From Halobacteriales archaeon (GTDB lineage Archaea; Thermoplasmatota; E2; JACPAO01; JAHFTW01), in the NCBI GenBank assembly GCA_020201445.1, contig JAIVGU010000245.1, positions 1 to 5,088 on the forward strand: a stretch of 5,088 bases of DNA, given 5' to 3'. The notes under the pieces were generated by a model. The model was given only the letters and a program-made list of their open reading frames with translations, did not search any database and was not told where the DNA came from. The translations under genes were made by a program, and so were the position numbers. Positions within the stretch are counted from its first letter, which is position 1. Each line of letters begins with the position of its first letter. This document shows positions 1-5,029 of this stretch, piece by piece.

Positions 1-202
1 GCGCGACACCGACTACTTCGGAGGGCCGCAGGCCTTCATGCTGAACCTGCGCGTCGACGACCTGGACGGCCTCCTGGCCAAGCTGGCTGCCGTGGGCATC
101 CGGCAGGTCAAGCCGCGCGAGACCATGGAAGGCATCGGGGACTTCGGCTGGGTCGAGGACCCCGAGGGCAACCGCATCGAGCTGTGGCAGCCGGCGCCGT
201 AA
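1..202 (+). CDS. VOC (glyoxalase/bleomycin-resistance fold) family protein, C-terminal part
   Basis: This is the 3' end of a gene that starts before the window. The visible reading frame begins at base 2 and ends with TAA at 200-202, giving about 66 residues. It shows the second half of a beta-alpha-beta-beta-beta VOC module: a strand 'AFMLNLRVDD', a helix 'LDGLLAKLAAVGI', and the family-typical ending 'FGWVEDPEGNRIELWQP'. In metal-dependent VOC enzymes the Glu of the 'RIELW' strand is a metal ligand and is present here; the other ligands lie outside the window or cannot be assigned. Members act in the cytoplasm as glyoxalases, dioxygenases or resistance proteins, and the substrate cannot be predicted from this fragment. 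The typical single-module length is 120-130 residues, so about half is visible. It converges with the neighbouring DUF1801 gene across a 72-bp gap in which I see no clear terminator. The family call is firm; the specific function is unknown. Confidence 0.85.
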   Translation, partial: RDTDYFGGPQAFMLNLRVDDLDGLLAKLAAVGIRQVKPRETMEGIGDFGWVEDPEGNRIELWQPAP

Positions 203-274
203 GGGATGCGGGCCGGGAGCGGGCCTCCGCGTCTCCTCTTCCATGAGGCGCGGCGCACTCCCCCTGAAGCGGAT

Positions 275-694
275 TCATTCGGCGAGGAAGCCGGGCAGCG
301 CGGCGGCCTGGCGGACCCAGGACGCGAACTGCGTCTCGTCCAGCTCGTCGTCCTCCGTCAGGTGGAGGCCGCGGCGCTCCATCTCCCCGACGGGAGGCTC
401 CGGCTTGAGCGACGTGCCCTGGAAGAACCGCAGGTTCAGGTGCTTGGAGTACGCCGCGAACCTGAGGAACCAGCCCTGCCCCGCGACGCCGTAGAACGGC
501 ATGTTCCACTTGATGGCACGCTGCACGTTGGGCACCTCGCGCCGAATCACGGCGTCGAACCGCTTGGCGGCCGCCTTCTTCCAGCCCGGCAGCGCCGCGA
601 TGTAGGCCTGCACGGCCGCGTCGCCGTCCGGCGCCTTCGCCGGCGCTTGGCGGCGAGCGGGCGCGGCTTTCTTCGCCGTCTTGGGCTTGGCCAT
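275..694 (-). CDS. DUF1801 (YdhG-like) domain protein, short-tailed paralog
   Basis: The protein has 139 residues if translation starts at the ATG at 694. Residues 1-22 are a Lys/Ala/Pro-rich basic tail, and from about residue 23 to the end runs a DUF1801 domain. Recognisable elements are 'VQAYIAALPGWK', 'VPNVQRAIKWNMPFYG', 'GWFLRFAAYSKHLNLRFF' and the closing helix 'FASWVRQAAALPG'. The family is cytoplasmic and mostly uncharacterised. Its Bacillus subtilis member YdhG (Fra) has been described as a frataxin-like iron-handling protein, so an iron role is possible but not shown here. The start was chosen because a TATA-like GATAAG lies about 26 nt upstream, which would give a leaderless mRNA; an in-frame GTG at 712 would add six residues (MPIPRG). 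A second DUF1801 gene lies upstream on the same strand, 178 bp away, and a separate promoter is likely. No T-rich terminator is visible after the stop. Confidence 0.88.
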   Translation of the reverse strand: MAKPKTAKKAAPARRQAPAKAPDGDAAVQAYIAALPGWKKAAAKRFDAVIRREVPNVQRAIKWNMPFYGVAGQGWFLRFAAYSKHLNLRFFQGTSLKPEPPVGEMERRGLHLTEDDELDETQFASWVRQAAALPGFLAE

Positions 695-715
695 GCCGCG
701 AGGAATCGGCACCGG

Positions 716-730
716 CGCTTATCGGTTTCG
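716..730 (-). promoter_or_regulatory. Candidate archaeal BRE/TATA promoter of the short-tailed DUF1801 gene
   Basis: Read on the minus strand the sequence is CGAAACCGATAAG. CGAAA resembles the A-rich BRE bound by TFB, and CGATAAG is a weak TATA-like box centred near 720. Its centre lies about 26 nt before the ATG at 694, the spacing expected if transcription starts at the A of the ATG. There is no Shine-Dalgarno motif before this ATG. The box deviates from the TTTATA consensus, so the call rests mainly on spacing. Confidence 0.4.
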
Positions 731-872
731 TCTGGCCATGTCTTGACCCAATGCCTTGGCTTCGCGCCGAGACCCCTGGCGTGGGCACGAATCCTCCTCC
801 GCTGGGCAGGCCGGGGGACGGGACGTTCCCCATCACCGCCGCGCCGCGTCCGGTGCAATCAGGCCGCGCCGG

Positions 873-1442
873 CTACGACCTGCCCCAGCCCGGGATTGCG
901 GCTGCCTGCTTCACCCACGCCGCCATCTGCGCTTCGTCGAGGCCGCCCTCGTGGATGTCGATCCAGCGCGCGTCCTTGCCCGTGCCTCCGGGTGGGACGG
1001 GCCGCAGCGCCGTGCCTTGGAAGAAGGTCACCTTGACGTAGCGGGTGAAGACGTGGAAGCCCACGAACCAGCCCTGGCCCTCGATGCCGTAGAAGGGCGA
1101 GTTCCACCGCACGGCCTTGCGCGCGTTGGGCACGCTGCGCGCGATGAGCGCGTCGAGGCGGCGCCCGACGTCGCGTTTCCAGCCCGGCATGGCCGCGATG
1201 TAGGCCTGCACGGGGGCGTCGCCGTCGGCCTTCGCGACCTGCGGGTTGCCGCCCGCGAGGAGGGCCGGCTCCGCGGTCCCCGAGGGGTCCTTCACGCGGC
1301 CGCCGCCAGCGGCGCGTCGCGCAGGCTTGGCCGTCGTCTTCGCCTGCCCCCGCCCTTGCGCGGGCTTCCTGGACGGAGCCGTTGTGCGCTTGGCGGCCGG
1401 ACCCTTGCCGCGCCTGCTGGCGGCAACCTTCTTGGCAGGCAT
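873..1442 (-). CDS. DUF1801 (YdhG-like) domain protein with long basic N-terminal tail
   Basis: The protein has 189 residues, from the ATG at 1442 to the TAG at 873-875. Residues 1 to about 72 form a low-complexity Lys/Arg/Ala/Gly/Pro tail that begins 'MPAKKVAASRRGKGPAAKRT'. Residues 73-189 are a DUF1801 domain with 'VQAYIAAMPGWKR', 'VPNARKAVRWNSPFYGIEG', 'GWFVGFHVF', 'VTFFQGTAL' and the end helix 'MAAWVKQAAAIPG'. My hand alignment to the paralog at 275-694 gives about 59 identical positions out of 117, so the two arose by duplication. Both contain the same DGDA.VQAYIAA.PGWK entry motif. The tail looks disordered and positively charged, which could favour nucleic-acid or membrane-surface contact; that is inference. 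A TATA-like TTCTTACG about 26 nt before the ATG supports this start. Function is unknown; a YdhG/Fra-type iron role is only a family-level possibility. Confidence 0.87.
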   Translation of the reverse strand: MPAKKVAASRRGKGPAAKRTTAPSRKPAQGRGQAKTTAKPARRAAGGGRVKDPSGTAEPALLAGGNPQVAKADGDAPVQAYIAAMPGWKRDVGRRLDALIARSVPNARKAVRWNSPFYGIEGQGWFVGFHVFTRYVKVTFFQGTALRPVPPGGTGKDARWIDIHEGGLDEAQMAAWVKQAAAIPGWGRS

Positions 1443-1463
1443 GGGTGGCCGATTGGCAGGACC

Positions 1464-1471
1464 CGTAAGAA
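1464..1471 (-). promoter_or_regulatory. Weak TATA-like element before the long-tailed DUF1801 gene
   Basis: The minus-strand sequence TTCTTACG is centred at about 1467, some 26 nt before the ATG at 1442. That spacing matches a leaderless archaeal promoter and agrees with the other genes in the window. The motif itself is a poor TATA match and no clear BRE is visible upstream, so position is the main support. Confidence 0.28.
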
Positions 1472-1512
1472 CGGATGGGTGCCATGGGCGGCCTGGAGGG
1501 GCTGGAGGCCGC

Positions 1513-1538
1513 GGAGGGGAAAAGGAGGGAAAGGAAGG
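1513..1538 (-). terminator. Pyrimidine tract, candidate terminator of the cysteine-rich micro-ORF
   Basis: The plus strand is 26 uninterrupted purines, so the minus-strand transcript would carry C/U only, with runs UUU and UUUU. The tract starts 7 nt beyond the minus-strand stop codon at 1546-1548. Archaeal RNA polymerase commonly terminates at U-rich stretches without a hairpin, and this is the most U-containing stretch on that strand in the neighbourhood. The C content is high for an ideal terminator, so the tract might instead be a simple mirror-like homopurine-homopyrimidine sequence. Confidence 0.35.
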
Positions 1539-1545
1539 CGGGGTC

Positions 1546-1611
1546 TCAGCAGCAGTACGGGCCGCAGGGGCAGTCGGGTCCCATGGCGCACCTCCGCTTG
1601 CGCTTCAACAT
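1546..1611 (-). CDS. Cysteine-rich micropeptide, 21 residues, divergent from the HxlR regulator
   Basis: From the ATG at 1611 to the TGA at 1546-1548 the frame reads a basic part, MLKRKRRCA, followed by MGPDCPCGPYCC. Five of 21 residues are cysteines (8, 14, 16, 20, 21), in the pattern C-x5-C-x-C-x3-C-C, and the last two residues before the stop are Cys-Cys. I do not recognise a family. The density of Cys with Gly, Pro and Asp suggests metal or thiol chemistry, as in metallothionein-like peptides; this is inference. Three signals support a real gene: a TATA-like CTTTACA centred about 26 nt before the ATG (leaderless spacing), a possible terminator tract just after the stop, and a divergent regulator gene only 31 bp away. 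An internal in-frame ATG at 1584 is preceded by GGAGG at 6 nt and could give a 12-residue form. Chance remains possible for such a short ORF. Confidence 0.5.
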   Translation of the reverse strand: MLKRKRRCAMGPDCPCGPYCC

Positions 1612-1644
1612 GTAAAGCAGTTAAACTACAAAGTGTAAAGTAGT
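1611..1644. promoter_or_regulatory. Divergent promoter/operator region with direct and inverted repeats
   Basis: This AT-rich island separates the micro-ORF from the HxlR gene. It holds a direct repeat, TGTAAAGCAGT at 1611-1621 and TGTAAAGTAGT at 1634-1644, 23 bp apart (about two helical turns), differing at one base in 11. It also holds an inverted repeat, ACTAC at 1625-1629 and GTAGT at 1640-1644, with a 10-bp spacer. The TATA-like box of the micro-ORF lies within the inverted repeat. HxlR regulators are dimeric winged-helix proteins that bind short AT-rich dyads and often control themselves and a divergent neighbour, so this is the natural operator candidate. On the plus strand TTAAAC (1621-1626) may be the TATA-like element of the regulator gene. 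Binding has not been shown. Confidence 0.5.
1633..1641 (-). promoter_or_regulatory. TATA-like box of the cysteine-rich micro-ORF
   Basis: The minus strand reads ACTTTACAC. The core TTTACA is centred at about 1636.5, 25-26 nt before the ATG at 1611, which predicts transcription starting at or next to the start codon. It lies in one of the few AT-rich islands in the window. A second CTTTACA copy on the same strand at 1611-1617 is too close to the 1611 start, but sits about 30 nt from the internal ATG at 1584. Confidence 0.5.
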
Positions 1645-2035
1645 GAAGCCGCTTCACCACGCCACAGTGCCCCACCGGCTCCCCGTCCAACCGCCCTGCG
1701 CCTGCGTCGTCGGCGGCCTCATCGACCTCGTCGGCAAGAAGTGGACGATGTGCATCATCGTCACCCTCGGCAACCAGCCCGGCATCCGCTTCAACGGCCT
1801 GCTGGCCTGCCTCGGCCCCATCAGCCCGCGCACCCTGTCGGACACCCTGAAGGCGCTGGAGCGGGAGGGCATCGTGGCGCGCCGGGCGTTCGCCGAGATT
1901 CCCCCGCGGGTCGAGTACCGCCTCACCGCCGACGGGGCGCGCCTGCGCGAGGCCGTGCGCCCGCTCATGGAGTACGCCGCCGCCCGGCCCGGCGCGGAGT
2001 GCGCGCCCGCCCCGCCGCCCGCCGCGCAGCAATAG
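1643..2035 (+). CDS. HxlR-family winged helix-turn-helix transcriptional regulator
   Basis: The protein has 130 residues from the GTG at 1643 to the TAG at 2033-2035. It is a single HxlR domain: 'CACVVGGLIDLVGKKW' (residues 19-34), the helix with 'TLGNQPGIRFNGLLACL', the recognition-helix region 'ISPRTLSDTLKALEREGIV' (60-78), the wing 'FAEIPPRVEYRLTADG' (83-98) and a C-terminal dimerisation helix 'LREAVRPLMEYAA'. Size is typical for the family. Cysteines at 19, 21, 37, 56 and 120 are notable because HxlR proteins with an N-terminal Cys, such as YodB and HypR of Bacillus, sense disulphide or electrophile stress. The start is uncertain: a GTG at 1667 would give a protein shorter by eight residues, and no Shine-Dalgarno motif precedes either codon. 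The gene is divergent from the Cys-rich micro-ORF and probably controls it. The Ala/Pro-rich C-terminal tail (about 121-130) looks disordered. Confidence 0.92.
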   Translation: MKPLHHATVPHRLPVQPPCACVVGGLIDLVGKKWTMCIIVTLGNQPGIRFNGLLACLGPISPRTLSDTLKALEREGIVARRAFAEIPPRVEYRLTADGARLREAVRPLMEYAAARPGAECAPAPPPAAQQ

Positions 2036-2065
2036 TCGTCCCACGCCCCAGCGTCCCGTTCGGGT

Positions 2066-2081
2066 CGGAAAGGCTCTATCC
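2066..2081 (+). promoter_or_regulatory. Possible BRE/TATA-like element before the plus-strand 7TM gene
   Basis: CGGAAAGG followed by CTCTATCC lies about 32 nt before the ATG at 2110, in the 74-bp gap after the HxlR stop. The A-rich half resembles a BRE and CTCTATCC is a weak TATA-like box. The spacing would leave a leader of about 6 nt. The gap could equally be internal to an operon with the HxlR gene, since no clear terminator separates them; the C/T-rich stretch at 2081-2093 is a weak candidate. Confidence 0.25.
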
Positions 2082-2109
2082 ACCCTCCCTCTTGCGACCT
2101 TGGAGCCAG

Positions 2110-2937
2110 ATGCAAGCCACGTTGGTCACCAGCCTCCTGTTCGCGCTCGCCAGCGCCGCCGTCTTCGGCCTCGTCGCGCGCACCGTGCACCGCCGCCCCG
2201 TCAGCCCGGACGCCCGCGCGGCGCGCAACGCCTTCGTCGCCTGGTGGGCCTGCCTGAGCTTCCTCTCCATCGTGGGCGCGCTCCTGCTGATGCCCTTCGT
2301 GCCCGCCGACGTGCCCCTGTTCCTCGAGGCCACCATCGGCAGCCTGCTCCTCCTGTGCGCCGGGCTGTGCGGCCTGCAGTTCTACCTCGTCTACCTCTAC
2401 ACCAACAGCCGCCGCAGCCTGCTGCCCCTTATGGTGGCCTACCTCGCTCTCTTCGGCCTGCTGCTGTTCGTGACCCTCAAGAGCGGCCCCTTCCACGTCG
2501 AGGCGACCGCGTGGGGCCCGCAGCTCAAGGGCGCCACCGACCTGCAGGGGACCCCCATCGCCTGGCTCGTGTTGGCGCTCTTCCTCGGGCCGACGCTGCT
2601 GGCGGCGGGCGCCTACCTGAGCCTCTACCGCAAGGTGCAGGACCCCGTCCAGAAGCGCCGCATCCTGCTGGTGGGCCTGAGCATCCTGCTCTGGTTCGGC
2701 ACCAGCGGCGTGGGCGCCAGCCTGGGGGCCGCCTCCCTGTCGGACGTGTGGCAGGTCCTCACCCGCGTCATCAGCCTGGCCGCCGCCGGGACCATCTACT
2801 ACGCCTACGCGGGCCTCAAGCCGTCGCGCCCCATGCCGATGCCCGCCCCCAAGACGCCGCCCCCGTACCTGGCCGGCGACCCGCTCGACCCGCGCCGCCG
2901 CGTCGCGCAGGCCCGCCCCGTCCAGTCCCTGGCCTAG
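2110..2937 (+). CDS. Seven-helix integral membrane protein of unknown function (paralog A)
   Basis: The protein has 275 residues from the ATG at 2110 to the TAG at 2935-2937. By eye it has seven hydrophobic segments at about 3-23, 41-63, 70-97, 103-123, 149-173, 184-206 and 215-236, then a proline-rich basic cytoplasmic-looking tail (240-275). There is no separate signal peptide; helix 1 would act as anchor. Conserved with the paralog at 2971-3729 are 'YLVYLYT' at the end of helix 3, 'LSILLWF' in helix 6 and 'R.ISLAAA' in helix 7. I recognise no named enzyme or transporter motif. The seven-helix layout resembles membrane sensor modules found at the N-terminus of some kinases, but here no catalytic domain is attached, so a receptor or scaffold role is inference. 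The longer open frame upstream of 2110 is rejected because it overlaps the HxlR gene. In-frame TTG at 2092 is an alternative start. Confidence 0.85.
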   Translation: MQATLVTSLLFALASAAVFGLVARTVHRRPVSPDARAARNAFVAWWACLSFLSIVGALLLMPFVPADVPLFLEATIGSLLLLCAGLCGLQFYLVYLYTNSRRSLLPLMVAYLALFGLLLFVTLKSGPFHVEATAWGPQLKGATDLQGTPIAWLVLALFLGPTLLAAGAYLSLYRKVQDPVQKRRILLVGLSILLWFGTSGVGASLGAASLSDVWQVLTRVISLAAAGTIYYAYAGLKPSRPMPMPAPKTPPPYLAGDPLDPRRRVAQARPVQSLA

Positions 2938-2970
2938 CCGGGTCGGGTCGTGCAAGGGGGTGCAGCCTGC

Positions 2971-3729
2971 CTACGAGCCGACGCCCTGGACGCCCCAGCG
3001 GCGCTGCACCCAGCGCGGCGGCCGGTAGGCGCCGTAGACGCAGAGGGCGGCCGCGAGGCTGATGGTGCGCGACAGGATGGTCCAGGCCAGGCTCTGGTTG
3101 ACCTCCAGGAGGCTCCCGACGAGGGAGAAGCTGAACCAGAGCAGGATGCTCAGCGACACCACGGCGATGCGGTAGCGCTGCGTCGTCTCGTGCGCCCGGA
3201 AGAAGAGCGTGAAGTAGCCGACGGCGCCGCCGATGATGGGCAGGATGAGCAGCAGCCCCAGCAGCGGCCCGAAGGCGCTGTCCTTCGGGTCGTGGACGTA
3301 GCTGAGCTGCGGGGTGATGACCCCGGGCTGGATGCCGTTGGGCTGCAGTGCCTCAATCCAGTAGACCAGGAAGGCCCAGAAGAGGCCGTAGAACAGGACG
3401 ATGGGCTTCCACGCCCCCTCGCGGCCGGTGTAGAGGTAGACGAGGTAGTAGAGCAGCCCCGCCAGCCCGAGCAGGATGGCCAGCAGCAGGACGTGCACGG
3501 CCGCCACCAGCAGCGGCACCGTCCACGCCCCCGCCATCGTGACGGCGTCGGCGAAGGCGCCGTAGAGCGCCAGCAGCGCCAGGACGTCCCACCACCAGGC
3601 GAAGGCGCGCCGGGCGGAGACCGCCTTGGCGTCCACCGGCCGCGCCGCGACGATGCGGGCGACGGCGAGGTAGATGACGCAGGAGAGCAGGTTGGCGACC
3701 AGGTCGAGGGCCAGCGTGGTGGTGAGCAT
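2971..3729 (-). CDS. Seven-helix integral membrane protein, paralog B, downstream of the histidine kinase
   Basis: The protein has 252 residues from the ATG at 3729 to the TAG at 2971-2973. Hydrophobic segments lie at about 6-28, 43-65, 70-99, 108-126, 152-177, 186-208 and 215-236, with a short basic C-terminus (238-252). Shared with paralog A are 'YLVYLYT' (95-101), the loop before a long luminal segment, 'LSILLWF' (193-199) and 'R.ISLAAA' (221-228), so both belong to one family that I cannot name. Helices 2-3 contain a few charged or aromatic positions (WWWD at 45-48, D61) that might line a pocket. The gene begins 18 bp after the stop of the histidine kinase on the same strand, and no promoter fits in that gap, so the two are very probably cotranscribed. 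That suggests, without proving, that the protein supplies the membrane sensing part for the soluble kinase. GGAG lies 11 nt before the ATG, rather far for a Shine-Dalgarno motif. Confidence 0.87.
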   Translation of the reverse strand: MLTTTLALDLVANLLSCVIYLAVARIVAARPVDAKAVSARRAFAWWWDVLALLALYGAFADAVTMAGAWTVPLLVAAVHVLLLAILLGLAGLLYYLVYLYTGREGAWKPIVLFYGLFWAFLVYWIEALQPNGIQPGVITPQLSYVHDPKDSAFGPLLGLLLILPIIGGAVGYFTLFFRAHETTQRYRIAVVSLSILLWFSFSLVGSLLEVNQSLAWTILSRTISLAAALCVYGAYRPPRWVQRRWGVQGVGS

Positions 3730-3747
3730 CGTCGTGTCGGCTCCGGG

Positions 3748-4953
3748 TCAGATCAGCTCGCGCAGGCGGCGGGCGAGCGCGTCCTGCGGGGTGGTCGTCG
3801 CCGGGCGCGCGGGGACGGTGGCGGGGGCCGGGACGGCGGGGCGCTCGGCGGCCAGGGGGAGGTGGAGGCGGAAGGTGGAGCCCTTGCCGGGCCCCTCCGA
3901 GAGCGCCTCGATGCGCCCCCCCATCGCCTCGGCCAGGCCGCGGCAGATGTAGAGGCCGAGGCCGGTGCCGGGCACGGTGAGCGCCTGGGTGTCGTGCACC
4001 TGGGTGAAGGGCTGGAAGAGGCGGGCGATCTGGTTCGGGGTCATGCCGGAGCCGGAGTCGCGCACGTCGATGCAGGCGGAGCTGCCGTCGACCGTGCCCT
4101 GGAGGCTGACCTGGCCGCCCGCGGGGGTGAACTTGAGCGCGTTGGAGAGGAGGTTGAAGAGGATCTGGAGGAGGCGGCCGCGGTCGACCTGCACCGCCAG
4201 GCCGGGCTCCGCCTGCACCGCGAGGTCGATGCTGAGGCGGCGCGCGGTCTCGGCGAAGGAGTCCACCGCCTCGTTGATGGCGCCGGGCAGGTCGACGGGG
4301 CCCACCAGCACCTTGAGGCGGCCGCCCTGCAGCCGCGCCACGTCGAGGATCTCCTGCACCAGGGTGGCGAGGCGGTTGACGTTGCGGTCGACGATCTCGA
4401 CGGCGTGCCGCTGCCGCCCCTCAAGGCCGCCCAGGCTGCCGGAGAGCAGCAGGTGGGTCTGCAGCCGCAGCGGCGTTAGCGGGGTGTTCAGCTCGTGCGC
4501 GGCCATGTTGAGGATGCGGGTCTTGAACTGGCTCATCTCGCGCAGCTTCTCGATCTCGGCCAGCCGGAGGGCGGCCAGCTCGGCGCCCCCCGGGAGGCGG
4601 CGCAGGTGGACGCGGCGCAGCACGTGCCCGCCGAGGCCGACCTCGTCGACCCGGCCGCTCACCTGCTCGTGCCCGCCGTCCCTGCGGACGATCTCCACCT
4701 CGAAGGGGCCCTTGGCGTGGCCGCGGATGTTCTCCAGCATCACCGCCTGCGACGGGGGGGCGACGAGGGTCAGCACCCCCAGCCCCACCATCCCCTCTGG
4801 CGGGTACCCGAACAGCTCCGCGAAGGGGCGGTTCACCCCGAGGATGCGATTGTCCTCCTGGAGGGCCACTGGCTCGGGCTCCCGCAGGAGATGGGCAAGG
4901 TCGGCCGGCCCCAGCGCCCGCCGCGTGGGGTCTGGGGCAGGGGCATGCGCCAT
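3748..4953 (-). CDS. Soluble PAS-containing sensor histidine kinase
   Basis: Counted from the ATG at 4953 the protein has 401 residues. A PAS-like domain spans about 20-118 ('VALQEDNRILGVNRPFAELF'), a helical linker runs about 120-148, and HisKA follows with the phosphoacceptor in 'AAHELNTPLT' (His153). The HATPase_c domain has the N-box 'FNLLSNALKF' (Asn267, Asn271), G1 'DSGSGM' (Asp299), F-box 'RLFQPF' (311-316) and G2 'GTGLGL' (329-334). All catalytic motifs are intact. A Pro/Ala-rich tail covers about 370-390. No membrane segment or receiver domain is present, so it is a cytoplasmic kinase that autophosphorylates and passes phosphate to a separate partner. The PAS ligand is unknown. I prefer the ATG at 4953 over those at 4968 or TTG 4974 because TTTATA is centred 27 nt upstream of it, and the others would lie too close to that box. 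The downstream seven-helix gene is probably in the same operon. Confidence 0.93.
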   Translation of the reverse strand: MAHAPAPDPTRRALGPADLAHLLREPEPVALQEDNRILGVNRPFAELFGYPPEGMVGLGVLTLVAPPSQAVMLENIRGHAKGPFEVEIVRRDGGHEQVSGRVDEVGLGGHVLRRVHLRRLPGGAELAALRLAEIEKLREMSQFKTRILNMAAHELNTPLTPLRLQTHLLLSGSLGGLEGRQRHAVEIVDRNVNRLATLVQEILDVARLQGGRLKVLVGPVDLPGAINEAVDSFAETARRLSIDLAVQAEPGLAVQVDRGRLLQILFNLLSNALKFTPAGGQVSLQGTVDGSSACIDVRDSGSGMTPNQIARLFQPFTQVHDTQALTVPGTGLGLYICRGLAEAMGGRIEALSEGPGKGSTFRLHLPLAAERPAVPAPATVPARPATTTPQDALARRLRELI

Positions 4954-4977
4954 GGGCGTGCTTCCCATCCGCAAACG

Positions 4978-4983
4978 TATAAA
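4978..4983 (-). promoter_or_regulatory. TATA box of the histidine kinase (leaderless promoter)
   Basis: The minus strand reads CTTTATACG; the core TTTATA is a consensus archaeal TATA box in otherwise GC-rich sequence. Its centre (4980.5) is 27 nt from the A of the ATG at 4953, so transcription should begin at the start codon. No Shine-Dalgarno motif is found before that ATG. This is the strongest single indication of an archaeal source. Confidence 0.68.
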
Positions 4984-4996
4984 GGATTCTCCGGTT

Positions 4997-5006
4997 GGTT
5001 ATGTAG
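4997..5006 (+). promoter_or_regulatory. TATA-like element of the divergent receiver-domain gene
   Basis: GGTTATGTAG contains TTATGTA centred at 5002, about 28 nt before an in-frame TTG at 5030. It is on the opposite strand to the kinase TATA box and only about 20 bp from it, so the two promoters are back to back. It matches the consensus less well than the kinase box. Confidence 0.35.
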
Positions 5007-5029
5007 CCCGGCCTGCGCCATGTGGCCTG

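Noticed and set aside
203..274. A small gene or terminator between the VOC and DUF1801 genes
   Set aside because: I found no stable hairpin, U-rich tract or convincing short ORF in this 72-bp gap.
859..1485. A 208-codon minus-strand frame overlapping the long-tailed DUF1801 gene
   Set aside because: It is a frame-shifted shadow of the DUF1801 gene; the translation is Arg/Gly/Ala-rich without any family motif.
756..1643. A 295-codon plus-strand frame across the DUF1801 gene and the intergenic region
   Set aside because: It runs antisense to a recognised domain, shows biased composition and would also run through the proposed micro-ORF and promoter region.
1741..2109. N-terminal extension of the paralog A membrane protein
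   Set aside because: The added residues are a His/Arg/Pro/Gly-rich out-of-frame reading of the HxlR gene. The hydrophobic first helix begins right after the ATG at 2110.
1654..2955. A 433-codon open frame on the minus strand opposite the HxlR and paralog A genes
   Set aside because: The translation is Gln/Gly/Ala/Glu-rich and low in complexity, with no motif. It mirrors the real plus-strand coding frames.
2938..2970. A terminator between the two convergent membrane-protein genes
   Set aside because: The 33-bp gap has no T-rich run on either strand and only a short imperfect palindrome (GCAGCCTGC), which is not enough to call.
2950..4479. A 509-codon open frame on the plus strand across the kinase and paralog B
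   Set aside because: It is antisense to two genes with clear domain or membrane signatures. Its translation is an Asp/Glu/Gly/Val/Arg-biased string with no domain, as expected from an antisense frame in GC-rich DNA.
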